DNA of 41,869 nt, taken from the NCBI GenBank assembly GCA_013298995.1, contig JAAFJW010000008.1, positions 1 through 41,869 of the forward strand. The letters are read 5' to 3'. The notes beneath the pieces were generated by a model that worked only from the letters and a program-made list of their open reading frames with translations, did no database searches and was not told the DNA's origin. Positions 15,071-23,835 of this stretch are shown here, one piece after another (the first letter of the stretch is position 1; the number at the start of each line of letters is the position of its first letter). The position numbers were made by a program, and so were the translations under genes. The stretch comes from Sphingobacteriales bacterium (lineage in GTDB: Bacteria; Bacteroidota; Bacteroidia; Sphingobacteriales; Sphingobacteriaceae).

Positions 15071-15766
15071 ATGCCTAATTTTAATCACCGCAGTACCGCA
15101 ATAGAAATTATGGACGATTTTGATTTGCCCAGCAACCAAATAAACCCCGTATTAAAAGAGCTACAAACCATAAATAAATTGCTTGGTGGATTTAGTGTTT
15201 TTTACGATGCTTTTAAAAACATAAAACTGCAAAACGGCGATACTGTAAGTGATTGGGGTTGTGGCGGTGGCGATAGCTTACAGGTGTTAAACCGATACTT
15301 TAGTGATAAAAATCTACACCTTAATTTTGTGGGGATTGATGCCACACCTGCCGCCGTACAATTTGCCCAGCAAGCCCATCATCAGCATAAAAATATACGT
15401 TTTAGCTTGGCCGATGTTTTAAAAAACAATTTTAAACCTGCCGAGTTTGATGTTGTTATCAGCAGCCTTTTTACCCACCATTTTGATGATGATAGCTGGG
15501 TTTTGCTTATCCAAAAAATGGCTGATGCCAGTAAAAAAGCGGTGGTGGTAAACGATTTACACCGCCATTGGTTTGCCTATTATTCCATTGGTTGGCTTAC
15601 GCAATTGTTTTCTAAATCGGCAATGGTAAAATACGATAGCAAGCTATCGGTTTTGCGTAGTTTTACCCGTAACGAGTTGGTGGTTTTGTTACACAAAGCT
15701 GGCATACAAAATTTTAGCATAAAATGGATGTGGGCGTTTAGGTGGCAAATAATTATCCTAAAATAA
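15071..15766 (+). CDS. Class I SAM-dependent methyltransferase
   Basis: A 231-residue methyltransferase. The SAM-binding motif I is SDWGCGGGDSLQVL (about 59-72), followed by the acidic end of strand 2 (FVGIDATPAA) and motif IV-like DVVISSLFTHHFDD. The hydrophobic C-terminal half (RHWFAYYSIGWLTQLF) suggests a lipid-like or aromatic substrate. The stop codon overlaps the ATG of the FAD oxidoreductase (TAATG), so the two are one transcription and translation unit. In other Bacteroidota this kind of pair commonly follows a type III polyketide synthase; none is present here. Substrate unknown. Confidence 0.8.
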   Translation: MPNFNHRSTAIEIMDDFDLPSNQINPVLKELQTINKLLGGFSVFYDAFKNIKLQNGDTVSDWGCGGGDSLQVLNRYFSDKNLHLNFVGIDATPAAVQFAQQAHHQHKNIRFSLADVLKNNFKPAEFDVVISSLFTHHFDDDSWVLLIQKMADASKKAVVVNDLHRHWFAYYSIGWLTQLFSKSAMVKYDSKLSVLRSFTRNELVVLLHKAGIQNFSIKWMWAFRWQIIILK

Positions 15767-16893
15767 TGGCAAAACCTAGCATTGCAATTATTGGCGGAGG
15801 CTTGGCAGGTTTAATAAATGCCATAATTTTAAGCAAAGCCGATTTTGAGGTTACCCTTATCGAACGCAAAAAATACCCTTTTAACCGTGTATGTGGCGAA
15901 TATGTAAGCAACGAAGTATTGCCGTTTTTAAACCGCTTGGGTGTTTTCCCTTTACAAATGGGGGCAGCGCAAATAAACACCTTAAAAGTTACCTCCGTTA
16001 GTGGCAATACGTTAAACCAGCAATTAGATGTAGGTGGTTTTGGCATAAGCCGATATAAGCTCGACGAGTTATTGTACCAAAAAGCATTATCTTACGGCAC
16101 AAAATTTATCCTCGAAACCAAAGTGAATGATGTAATTTTTAAGGATGAAAAATTTTATCTCGCCTTGGCGGATGAACAACCCCTGCAAGCCGATATAGTA
16201 ATTGGTAGTTTTGGCAAACGCAGCAATATCGACCAAAAACTAAACCGCCCTTTTTTTTACCAGCGCAGCCCTTACTTGGGGGTTAAGTACCACATAAAAA
16301 CCCAGTTCCCCAATAATTTAATACAGCTCGATAATTTTGAAGGCGGTTATTGTGGTATCAGCAAAATCGAAGACGATTTATATTGCCTTTGCTATCTTAC
16401 CAAAAACGGCCAGCTAAAAAAATACGGTAGCATCCCAGAAATGGAAAAAATAGTGCTACATAAAAACCCGCATTTAAAACACGTTTTCCAAAATTCGGAT
16501 TTTGTGTGGCCCAGGCCCGAAACTATCAACGAAATATCTTTTAAACCCAAAAGCACCATCACCAACCATATTTTAATGAGTGGCGATAGTGCGGGTATGA
16601 TAACGCCGCTATGTGGAAACGGTATGGCAATGGCCATACACTCGGCAAGTTTGCTTAGCCATTGTATTATTAAACATACCGCATTGGGTATTTCGCCCAG
16701 CATTAGGGCAACCCTAGAAGATGATTATACGCAACTTTGGCAACAAAATTTTGCGCAACGTTTGTTTATTGGGCGTAGCATACAAGGCTTATTTGGCAGC
16801 AATACGCTATCGAATATAGCGGTGGCTGTATTGGGAAAATTACCTCTGGTTAGCCGATTTTTAATTGCCAAAACCCACGGAAATATCTTTTAA
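15766..16893 (+). CDS. FAD-dependent oxidoreductase (geranylgeranyl reductase/hydroxylase-like)
   Basis: A 375-residue flavoprotein with an N-terminal dinucleotide-binding GxGxxG (AIIGGGLAGLINAIILSK), an acidic residue closing strand 2 (VTLIERKKYPFNRVCGEYVS) and the second FAD motif LMSGDSAGMITPLCGNGMAM near residue 270-290. The FNRVCGE motif is typical of the geranylgeranyl-reductase/FAD-monooxygenase group. A start at 15742 is possible, but ATG 15766, sharing a base with the preceding stop codon, gives the expected N-terminus. It probably modifies the same small molecule or lipid as the methyltransferase before it. Reaction direction and substrate are unknown. Confidence 0.82.
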   Translation: MAKPSIAIIGGGLAGLINAIILSKADFEVTLIERKKYPFNRVCGEYVSNEVLPFLNRLGVFPLQMGAAQINTLKVTSVSGNTLNQQLDVGGFGISRYKLDELLYQKALSYGTKFILETKVNDVIFKDEKFYLALADEQPLQADIVIGSFGKRSNIDQKLNRPFFYQRSPYLGVKYHIKTQFPNNLIQLDNFEGGYCGISKIEDDLYCLCYLTKNGQLKKYGSIPEMEKIVLHKNPHLKHVFQNSDFVWPRPETINEISFKPKSTITNHILMSGDSAGMITPLCGNGMAMAIHSASLLSHCIIKHTALGISPSIRATLEDDYTQLWQQNFAQRLFIGRSIQGLFGSNTLSNIAVAVLGKLPLVSRFLIAKTHGNIF

Positions 16894-17001
16894 AATTAGG
16901 GCATATCGTTGCTACAAAACTTTCGGTTCACAACCTAAAAGCAACTTTTAGCTTTGTTGTGTAAACAAAATTTACGAAACACAAAAACCAACTTCTTATA
17001 A

Positions 17002-17889
17002 TCAGCACATTTCCGTTGCCGAAAGGGTATTCATCCCCCTATTTACTTTTTTTACCAATCCTTGCAGTACATTACCTGGGCCTACTTCTATAAAATCGGT
17101 GGCACCGTTTTGTATCATCAGTTGCACCGTTTGGCTCCAGCGTACGGCACCTGTTAATTGGGCAATTAGGTTGTGTTTTATTTGAGTGATGGCTTGGTAG
17201 GGTTGTGCATCAATGTTTTGGTAAATAGGGCATATAGGTTCTTTAATATCCACGGCTACAATTGCTTTTTCTAATTCCACCCTAGCCGTTTCCATTAATG
17301 GCGAGTGAAAAGCTCCGCCTACATTTAATTTTAAGGCTCTTTTTGCACCTGCAGCGGTTAGCAATTCGCAGGCTTTATCAATACCTGCAATGCTACCACT
17401 AATTACCAATTGGCCAGGGCAGTTATAATTTGCAGGTACCACTACATCGCCAATAGTTTTACATATATTTTCAACCACATCGTCTTCTAAACCCAAAATA
17501 GCGGCCATGGTTGAGGGTTGTAATTCGCATGCTTTTTGCATGGCATTGGCCCTGGCAGCTACTAGTTTTAACCCATCTTCAAACGATAATGCACCCGCCG
17601 CTACCAATGCCGAAAACTCGCCTAGCGAATGCCCAGCAACCATATCGGGTGTAAAATTATGCCCCAACTCTTTAGCCAAAATTACCGAATGTAAAAATAT
17701 AGCAGGCTGTGTTACCTTGGTTTGTTTTAAATCTTCATCCGTTCCAGCAAACATTAAATCGGTAATGCGAAACCCTAAAATATCGTTTGCTTGTTCAAAT
17801 AATTGTTTGGCTTGCGCCGATGCTTGGTACAAGCCGCTACCCATACCTACAAATTGTGCCCCTTGGCCAGGGAAAATATATGCTTTCAT
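17002..17889 (-). CDS. fabD: Malonyl-CoA:ACP transacylase
   Basis: A 295-residue enzyme that moves malonyl groups from CoA to acyl carrier protein for fatty-acid elongation. Visible are the N-terminal FPGQGAQFVGMG, the nucleophile elbow AGHSLGEFSALVA (Ser near residue 91), the GGAFHSPLM segment carrying the catalytic His, and the C-terminal FIEVGPGNVLQGLVKK. Length and motifs are standard. It is convergent with the FAD oxidoreductase gene and lies 53 bp after folE on the same strand, so the two may be co-transcribed. Other fab genes are not adjacent. Confidence 0.96.
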   Translation of the reverse strand: MKAYIFPGQGAQFVGMGSGLYQASAQAKQLFEQANDILGFRITDLMFAGTDEDLKQTKVTQPAIFLHSVILAKELGHNFTPDMVAGHSLGEFSALVAAGALSFEDGLKLVAARANAMQKACELQPSTMAAILGLEDDVVENICKTIGDVVVPANYNCPGQLVISGSIAGIDKACELLTAAGAKRALKLNVGGAFHSPLMETARVELEKAIVAVDIKEPICPIYQNIDAQPYQAITQIKHNLIAQLTGAVRWSQTVQLMIQNGATDFIEVGPGNVLQGLVKKVNRGMNTLSATEMC

Positions 17890-17942
17890 TTTTTTGTTTC
17901 TTAAATTTAAAATTTTGTTTAATTAATTTTATCGGCGCAAGC

Positions 17943-18551
17943 CTAAGCCAGCTTTGCAGTTATCAAATGTAAAAATTCGGACCGGGTTTTATCATTAATA
18001 AATTCGCCTGTAAAAGCCGAAGTTGTAGTAACCGAATTTTGCTTTTGTATGCCCCTCATACTCATACATGTGTGTTTACACTCGATAACTACGGCCACAC
18101 CAGCAGGGTTTAAGGTATCTTGTATGCAATCTTTAATTTGGTTGGTAAGGCGTTCTTGCACTTGCAAGCGGCGGGCAAAAACATCTACCACACGGGGTAT
18201 TTTACTTAGCCCAACAATGTGTCCATTAGGGATATAGGCAATATGGGCCTTACCAAAAAAAGGCAATATATGGTGTTCGCACATCGAATATACTTCAATA
18301 TCTTTTACAATTACCATTTGGCTGTACTCTTCCTCAAACATGGCCGAGCGCAATATTTGGGCAGCATCTAAATGATAGCCATGGGTTAAATATTGCAAGG
18401 CTTTAGCCACCCGTTCGGGAGTTTTTAGTAAGCCATCTCGGTTAGCATCTTCACCCAAAAAACCTAATATTTCGGTATATTTAGCTGCTATATTTTCGGT
18501 TGTAGCGGTATTGTAATGGTCGGTTTTATGGTAATTGGGATAGTCGGACAT
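17943..18551 (-). CDS. folE: GTP cyclohydrolase I
   Basis: A 202-residue enzyme converting GTP to dihydroneopterin triphosphate, the first step of folate/pterin synthesis. The zinc and catalytic residues are visible in [20 protein letters not shown] (Cys-Glu-His-His), the [23 protein letters not shown] helix and HTCMSMRGI (His-Thr-Cys). Length and motifs are those of type IA enzymes, so it is zinc-dependent. The start is the ATG at 18551. Confidence 0.97.
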   Translation of the reverse strand: MSDYPNYHKTDHYNTATTENIAAKYTEILGFLGEDANRDGLLKTPERVAKALQYLTHGYHLDAAQILRSAMFEEEYSQMVIVKDIEVYSMCEHHILPFFGKAHIAYIPNGHIVGLSKIPRVVDVFARRLQVQERLTNQIKDCIQDTLNPAGVAVVIECKHTCMSMRGIQKQNSVTTTSAFTGEFINDKTRSEFLHLITAKLA

Positions 18552-18810
18552 GGTTGTGGGTGCTGAGGTAAAATTTTATGAGGTATTTTTAATATAGTTT
18601 TGTAGTTATAAAATTTTGCGCTAATCTTCTTTATAGTAAAGATACATTTGATATTGCAAAATATAAATGTACATAGCTTACAAGTATATAAAATAGTTTA
18701 CTTTATGCAAATGGTTTTTAACAGCACTTTTGCATAAAGTAATTTTTAAAAAATCTCCAGCAAAACCAAACAATATTTTGTAAATTGCCAATTCGATAAA
18801 AAACTGGATT

Positions 18811-19875
18811 ATGACTGATACACTGGCTATAAAAATCACCAAAGTAACCCAATCACGTTTAGCAAGCGTTGATTTTGAAAATTTACAATTTGGTAAAACA
18901 TTTACCGACCACATGTTTACCGCCGATTATGCTAATGGCGAATGGGGTAATTTTCAAATTGTGCCCTACGGCGAGATTTCCATATCGCCAGCCATGTCGT
19001 CGTTACATTACGGGCAATCTTTTTTTGAGGGCTTAAAAGCATTTAAGCATGATAATGGTACAGTTAGCATATTTAGACCAGATAAAAATGCCGAACGTTT
19101 TAATGCCTCGGCCGAGCGCATGTGTATGCCTACATTACCCGAAGAAATATTTATCGAAAGCATAAGCACACTTGTAAATCTTGAAAAAAATTGGATACCT
19201 AACCAAGCCAATAGTGCCCTGTATATACGGCCATTTATGTTTGCTACCGACCCGTTTTTGGGCGTAGCACCATCAACAACGTATAAATATATGGTGCTTA
19301 CTGGGCCAGTAGGGGCATATTTTTCTAAAAATTTAAACGTAAAAATAGAAACCGAATATTCCCGAGCATCGGAGGGGGGCTTTGGTTATGCAAAATGTGC
19401 AGGCAACTATGGTGGTGCCATGTACCCCTCTAAATTGGGTACACAACAAGGCTACGACCAGTTAATGTGGACCGACTCGAAAGACCACGCCTATATCGAA
19501 GAAATGGGCGCAGCCAATATTATGTTTTTGGTAGCTGGCACATTAATAACCCCTACCACCCGCGATACCGTTTTAAATGGCGTTACCCGCGATAGTATTT
19601 TAACACTAGCCCAGCAGTGGGGCATACCTGTTGAAGAACGTCGGGTTTCGGTTGCCGAAATTATTGAAGCTGCCCAAAACGGTAAACTTACCGATGCCTT
19701 TGGCGCTGGTACAGCGGCTGGTGTAGCCTCGGTAATTTCAATTACGTATAAAAACCAAAAATACGATTTACCCAACCCTGCCCATAGCGAGTTTACCCAA
19801 CGTTTAAGCAAAACATTGTTAGATATTAAATACGGCAGGATTGAAGATGAAAATGGCTGGAATGTTGTGGTGTAA
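18811..19875 (+). CDS. ilvE: Branched-chain amino acid aminotransferase
   Basis: A 354-residue fold-type IV PLP enzyme, BCAT type, that interconverts valine, leucine and isoleucine with their 2-oxo acids using glutamate. Markers are the HYGQSFFEGLKAF segment, the arginine-rich YIRPFMFATDP, the PLP-lysine region GGFGYAKCAGNYGGAMYP and EEMGAANIMF. The length fits the longer, eukaryote-like BCAT group. The ATG at 18811 follows an AT-rich leader of about 250 bp in which I saw no attenuator. It is alone in orientation with trmB 36 bp downstream. Confidence 0.94.
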   Translation: MTDTLAIKITKVTQSRLASVDFENLQFGKTFTDHMFTADYANGEWGNFQIVPYGEISISPAMSSLHYGQSFFEGLKAFKHDNGTVSIFRPDKNAERFNASAERMCMPTLPEEIFIESISTLVNLEKNWIPNQANSALYIRPFMFATDPFLGVAPSTTYKYMVLTGPVGAYFSKNLNVKIETEYSRASEGGFGYAKCAGNYGGAMYPSKLGTQQGYDQLMWTDSKDHAYIEEMGAANIMFLVAGTLITPTTRDTVLNGVTRDSILTLAQQWGIPVEERRVSVAEIIEAAQNGKLTDAFGAGTAAGVASVISITYKNQKYDLPNPAHSEFTQRLSKTLLDIKYGRIEDENGWNVVV

Positions 19876-19911
19876 AAAAACAAGATTTAAAAACACCTAT
19901 TTTTACCCCTA

Positions 19912-20559
19912 ATGGCAAAAAGAAAATTAATACGATTTAAAGAAATAGGTGATTTTGATAACGTGGTTGAGCTTGATGCTGGCCTAACGTATAAAGGCAA
20001 ATGGGCCAGCAGTTTTTTTAAAAACAACAACCCCGTGGTATTGGAACTAGCTTGCGGCAAAGGCGAATACAGCGTAAACTTGGCTAAAAAATTCCCTGAT
20101 AAAAACTTTTTAGGCATTGATTATAAAGGTAACCGCTTATGGGTAGGTGCCAAAATGGCTATTGATGAAGGGATAAAAAACGTAGGTTTTTTGCGTATTC
20201 AAATTCAAAACCTGTTGGATTTTTTTGCCGAAAACGAGATTGACGAAATATGGCTCACCTTCCCCGACCCGCAAGCCCAAAGCCCGCTAGAGCGTAAGCG
20301 ATTAAGCAACCCACAATTTTTAGAAAAATATAAAACCGCCCTAAAACCTAGCGGAATAATGCACCTAAAAACCGATAACGATGGTTTTTATGAATATACA
20401 TTAGAAAAAGTAAACGAACTAAACCTAGAAATTTTGGTGCAAACCAACAACCTTTACCGCGATTTTTTTAAAGACGAAATCTTATCAATAAAAACCCATT
20501 ACGAAACCTTATACCTTAAACAAGGCAAACGCATAAATTATTTAAAGTTTAAATTTTAA
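19912..20559 (+). CDS. trmB: tRNA (guanine-N7-)-methyltransferase
   Basis: A 215-residue SAM enzyme forming m7G46 in tRNA variable loops. Visible are the SAM motif LELACGKGEYSVNLA, the acidic LGIDYKGNRLW, the family hallmark IWLTFPDPQAQ (the Pro-Asp-Pro is typical of TrmB), and LKTDNDGFYEYTLE. The stop overlaps the start of the alkyltransferase-like gene (TAATG), so it heads a small operon with two DNA-repair genes. Confidence 0.95.
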   Translation: MAKRKLIRFKEIGDFDNVVELDAGLTYKGKWASSFFKNNNPVVLELACGKGEYSVNLAKKFPDKNFLGIDYKGNRLWVGAKMAIDEGIKNVGFLRIQIQNLLDFFAENEIDEIWLTFPDPQAQSPLERKRLSNPQFLEKYKTALKPSGIMHLKTDNDGFYEYTLEKVNELNLEILVQTNNLYRDFFKDEILSIKTHYETLYLKQGKRINYLKFKF

Positions 20560-20894
20560 TGCAAAGCAGCACCTTTTACCAAGATGTTTACGAAGTGGTA
20601 AAACTTATACCAGCAGGTAGGGTAACCAGCTATGGTGCTATTGCGGCTTATTTGGGCACAAAAGGCTCGTCTCGCTTGGTGGGTTATGCCATGAATAATA
20701 GCGTAAAAACCGAAGCCAGCATACCCGCACACAGGGTGGTAAACCGCAATGGCTTGCTTACGGGTAAGTTTCATTTTGGCCCGGGCAACGAAATGCAAAA
20801 CCTATTGGAGCAAGATGGCTTGGAAGTAATTGATAACCAAGTTAAAAATTTTAAATTGGTTTTTTGGAACCCCGCTATCGAACTCGAAATGTAA
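20559..20894 (+). CDS. Alkyltransferase-like protein (ATL; MGMT family without the active cysteine)
   Basis: A 111-residue protein equal to the C-terminal DNA-binding domain of O6-alkylguanine-DNA alkyltransferases. The helix-turn-helix (TSYGAIAAYLG) and the arginine finger in GSSRLVGYAM are present. The acceptor motif PCHR reads PAHR (Ala57), and VNRNG follows. With no acceptor cysteine it cannot dealkylate. Known ATL proteins of this kind bind and flip O6-alkylguanine and hand it to nucleotide excision repair. Its place between trmB and tag, with 1-nt and 8-nt junctions, supports a role in the alkylation response. Confidence 0.92.
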   Translation: MQSSTFYQDVYEVVKLIPAGRVTSYGAIAAYLGTKGSSRLVGYAMNNSVKTEASIPAHRVVNRNGLLTGKFHFGPGNEMQNLLEQDGLEVIDNQVKNFKLVFWNPAIELEM

Positions 20895-20902
20895 CTTATT
20901 TT

Positions 20903-21472
20903 ATGATAAACACAGGCGAAAATACACGTTGCCCTTGGTGTAAAAACGATACACTTTATACCCAATACCATGATAATGAATGGGGTAAGCCTGTAAGCAA
21001 CGACCGTATATTGTTCGAGTTTTTAATTCTCGAATCGGCGCAGGCGGGTTTAAGCTGGATAACCATATTGCGTAAGCGAGAAAATTACCGCCGCTTATTT
21101 GCCGATTTCGACCCAGTTAAAGTGGCCGCTTTTACGCAAATCGAGGTAGAAACCATCATGCTTGATGCTGGCATTATCCGTAACCGACTTAAAATAAATG
21201 CTGCAATAAGCAACGCACAACTATTTCTTAAAACACAAAAAGAGTACGGCTCATTTTACACCTACTTGTACTCGTATATGCCACAAAATAAACCCCTAAT
21301 AAATAATTTTGCATCAATGAAAGAGGTGCCCGCCCGAACCGAAATATCAGATACTATAGCAAAAGATATGAAAAAACGAGGTTTTAAGTTTTTTGGTTCG
21401 GTAATATGTTATGCGTTTATGCAAGCCGTAGGCATGGTAAACGACCATATATTAGGTTGTAATTTTAGATAA
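20903..21472 (+). CDS. tag: DNA-3-methyladenine glycosylase I
   Basis: A 189-residue base-excision glycosylase removing 3-methyladenine. The zinc-staple residues are all there: Cys of RCPWC, His of YHDNEWG, and His/Cys of NDHILGC. The motifs ESAQAGLSWITIL and FKFFGSVICYAFMQA match the family. The open frame extends 13 codons upstream into the previous gene, but ATG 20903 gives the conserved N-terminus. It lies 8 nt after the ATL gene. Confidence 0.95.
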   Translation: MINTGENTRCPWCKNDTLYTQYHDNEWGKPVSNDRILFEFLILESAQAGLSWITILRKRENYRRLFADFDPVKVAAFTQIEVETIMLDAGIIRNRLKINAAISNAQLFLKTQKEYGSFYTYLYSYMPQNKPLINNFASMKEVPARTEISDTIAKDMKKRGFKFFGSVICYAFMQAVGMVNDHILGCNFR

Positions 21473-21523
21473 TTGTGCGCCCCTGTGTGGGTACATTTGT
21501 TAAAAAAAAAGCTAAAAACCCGA

Positions 21524-21568
21524 GTTCGATTAATAAACATTGTCAAAAACAATATCTATAAATCGAAC
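21524..21568. terminator. Nested hairpin between convergent tag and TIGR02757 genes
   Basis: Outer arms GTTCGATT/AATCGAAC and inner arms ATTGT/ACAAT. There is no strong T-run on the tag side, so terminator function is uncertain. Confidence 0.35.
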
Positions 21569-21645
21569 CAAGCTTATTAGGCACTTAATTACTCCAATTT
21601 TACCATGCGTAGCTTAAAAAAATAGCGATAAAATCAAAACAGCAA

Positions 21646-22551
21646 TTATAAAACCCCCTCAACGCCCAAGCCAAATAATGCAAAATCGTATTTAACAGGG
21701 TCGTATGCATCAAAGTTTTTGAGGGCTTGTGTAAGTTCTAGGGCGGTAAGCCAGTCGGTTTGTTTGCGGTTAATTAAGCCTAATACTCGGGCAACCCTAT
21801 CTACATGCACATCGCAAGGGCATATCAATTGTGCAGGCACAATGCGCTGCCAAATCCCAAAATCAACACCGCAATTATCCTTACGCACCATCCAGCGTAA
21901 AAACATATTTAAGCGTTTACAAGTTGATTTTTGCATGGGAGATGAGATATGTTTTTGGGTTCGAGCAGGGAAATCATCCAACGAAAAAAAGTAAGCCCTA
22001 AAATAATTTAAGCAACTTTCTATATTTGGGTTTCCCTCGATTTCGGTTGTACCACCTACATTGCCCGAAGCCCGTAGCCCGAAAGCCCGATTTCTACCAG
22101 CTAAGCCCGAAGCCCGCTGCCCGAAAGCCCGATCTCTACCAGCATCGCCCGAAGCCCGCTGCCCGATTGCCCGCTGCCCGCATGGCAAAAAAGCATCTTC
22201 TAAACTATTAAAATTTGTGTAATGATGTTTTAAAAAATGGATAAAATACAGGGCATCAGTAGTGTTAAAGGTGCGGTGCTTAAAGTTTAAAAACGGTTTT
22301 AAATCGGCCTCTTGGTGGTTTATAATAAAATCGTGGGGTGCGCCATCCATCAAAGTAATCAGTTCTTTACTTTTATTGATAATGGTAATGCGCTGTCCCC
22401 AAGCCAATATTGCCGCCCAAAAACCCATAATTTCTATGTCCTGCTTTTTGCTAAAAAGGTGCGGTATGCACACAGGGTCGTTGGCTATAAAATGGGGCTG
22501 GTTGTACTGCGCAACTTTGGCATCCAAAAAATCTTTTAGGTTTTCTATCAT
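21646..22551 (-). CDS. TIGR02757 family protein with a repeat expansion
   Basis: A 301-residue member of the uncharacterised TIGR02757 family, which is typically near 250 residues. Conserved parts flank an insert: DPVCIPHLFSKKQDIEIMGF and AAILAWGQR in the N-terminal half, and MFLRWMVRKDNCGVDFGIW and LICPCDVHVDRVAR in the C-terminal half. Residues about 124-164 are instead made of 14-residue repeats of the type GRDRAFGQRASGLA, encoded by GCCCGAA-rich DNA with a 42-nt period. The expansion falls in the loop before the segment IESCLNYFRAYFF and leaves the frame open. The HhH-glycosylase-like layout of the family hints at a nucleic-acid role, but no function is established. Confidence 0.8.
   Translation of the reverse strand: MIENLKDFLDAKVAQYNQPHFIANDPVCIPHLFSKKQDIEIMGFWAAILAWGQRITIINKSKELITLMDGAPHDFIINHQEADLKPFLNFKHRTFNTTDALYFIHFLKHHYTNFNSLEDAFLPCGQRAIGQRASGDAGRDRAFGQRASGLAGRNRAFGLRASGNVGGTTEIEGNPNIESCLNYFRAYFFSLDDFPARTQKHISSPMQKSTCKRLNMFLRWMVRKDNCGVDFGIWQRIVPAQLICPCDVHVDRVARVLGLINRKQTDWLTALELTQALKNFDAYDPVKYDFALFGLGVEGVL
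22062..22182. repeat. GCCCGAA-rich repeat inside the TIGR02757 gene, 42-nt period
   Basis: Three units start at 22063, 22105 and 22147 (GCCCGAAGCCCG, then YWGCCCGAAAGCCCGAT, then YTCTACCAGC). The last is a partial unit. The period of 42 nt keeps the reading frame. It is related to the repeat at 808-877. Confidence 0.85.
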
Positions 22552-22564
22552 CCCACCTAAAAAA

Positions 22565-23704
22565 CTAAGCCAAGGCTTGTTTTAAATCGTCTAGCAAATC
22601 GTCAATATCTTCGATACCTACGCTTAGGCGCAATAAATTATCGGTTACACCTACTTTTTCACGTTCGGTTTTGGGGATAGAGCCGTGGGTCATGCTGGCG
22701 GGGTGGTTAATAAGCGACTCTACACCGCCCAGGCTTTCGGCCAAGGTAAACACTTTAAAAGCCGATGATATGCGGAAAGTTTCTTGCAAATCGGCATTTT
22801 TTAATGTGATAGAAATCATCCCACCAAAACCCCTCATTTGCTGTTTTGCAATGGTATGGTTGGGATGGTCGGTAAAACCGGGCCAGTAAATTTTATCAAC
22901 TTTAGGATGATTTTTTAAAAAATGGGCAATTTTTTCGCCGTTTTGGCAATGCGCTTGCATACGCAGGTGTAGGGTTTTTATGCCCCGCAGTACCAAAAAA
23001 CAATCTTGCGGGCCTGGCGTTGCGCCACAAGCGTTGTATATAAACCAAAGTTTTTTGTAAAGTGCTTCATCGTTGGTTATCAATGCGCCCATTACCACAT
23101 CGCTATGGCCAGCAATATATTTGGTTACCGAGTGCATTACCACATCGGCACCTAAATCTAGCGGGTTTTGTAGGTAGGGCGATGCAAAGGTATTATCAAC
23201 GGTTAGCAGTAAATTGTGTGCTCGGGTTATTTGGGCAATGCCTGCAATATCCACAATTTGCATGGTAGGGTTGGTGGGTGTTTCTATCCATACCTGTTTG
23301 GTGTTGGCGTTTATGTAAGGTAAAATATTTTCGGGCTTGCTTAAATCTATGAAATGAAATTTTATGCCATAATTGGCAAATATTTTGGTAAACATTCGGT
23401 ACGAACCACCATACAAATCGTTGCCTGTAATTACCTCGTCGCCAGGTTGTAAAAGTTTCATCACGGCATCGGTAGCTCCCATTCCGCTGCTAAAAGCTAG
23501 GCCGTGTTTACCGTTTTCTAAGGCTGCCATACAATCTTCTAAAGCCTTGCGGGTAGGGTTGGTTCCTCTACTATACTCGTAGCCTTTATTATCGCCTGGG
23601 CTTTTTTGCCAGTAGGTTGATGTTTGATAAATGGGAGTCATTACGGCTCCTGTACTAGGGTCGGGCTGTTGGCCAGCATGTATGGCTTTGGTGGCAAATT
23701 TCAT
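22565..23704 (-). CDS. Cys/Met metabolism PLP-dependent enzyme (cystathionine gamma-synthase/lyase type)
   Basis: A 379-residue trans-sulfuration enzyme. The PLP lysine is in SVTKYIAGHSDV. Other marks are YEYSRGTNPTR, FSSGMGATDAV, ETPTNPTMQIVDI, DNTFASPYLQNPL and SLGGVESLINHPA. ATG 23704 (MKFATKAIHAG) is preferred over the ATG at 23740, which adds an atypical basic leader. The family fits cystathionine gamma-synthase (MetB) and also gamma-lyase. No neighbouring methionine gene helps to decide. It is 13 bp upstream of the TIGR02757 gene and may be co-transcribed with it. Confidence 0.9.
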   Translation of the reverse strand: MKFATKAIHAGQQPDPSTGAVMTPIYQTSTYWQKSPGDNKGYEYSRGTNPTRKALEDCMAALENGKHGLAFSSGMGATDAVMKLLQPGDEVITGNDLYGGSYRMFTKIFANYGIKFHFIDLSKPENILPYINANTKQVWIETPTNPTMQIVDIAGIAQITRAHNLLLTVDNTFASPYLQNPLDLGADVVMHSVTKYIAGHSDVVMGALITNDEALYKKLWFIYNACGATPGPQDCFLVLRGIKTLHLRMQAHCQNGEKIAHFLKNHPKVDKIYWPGFTDHPNHTIAKQQMRGFGGMISITLKNADLQETFRISSAFKVFTLAESLGGVESLINHPASMTHGSIPKTEREKVGVTDNLLRLSVGIEDIDDLLDDLKQALA

Positions 23705-23835
23705 GATTTTATTTTTGATTAAATGTTTCCAAAAATACATCTTATCAAAATATAAAATCCGATTGTTAAATATTTTTTATTGTGGGTTAAACCTAGTAGA
23801 AAAAATGGCATCTTACCCAAAAAATAAAAAAATAT

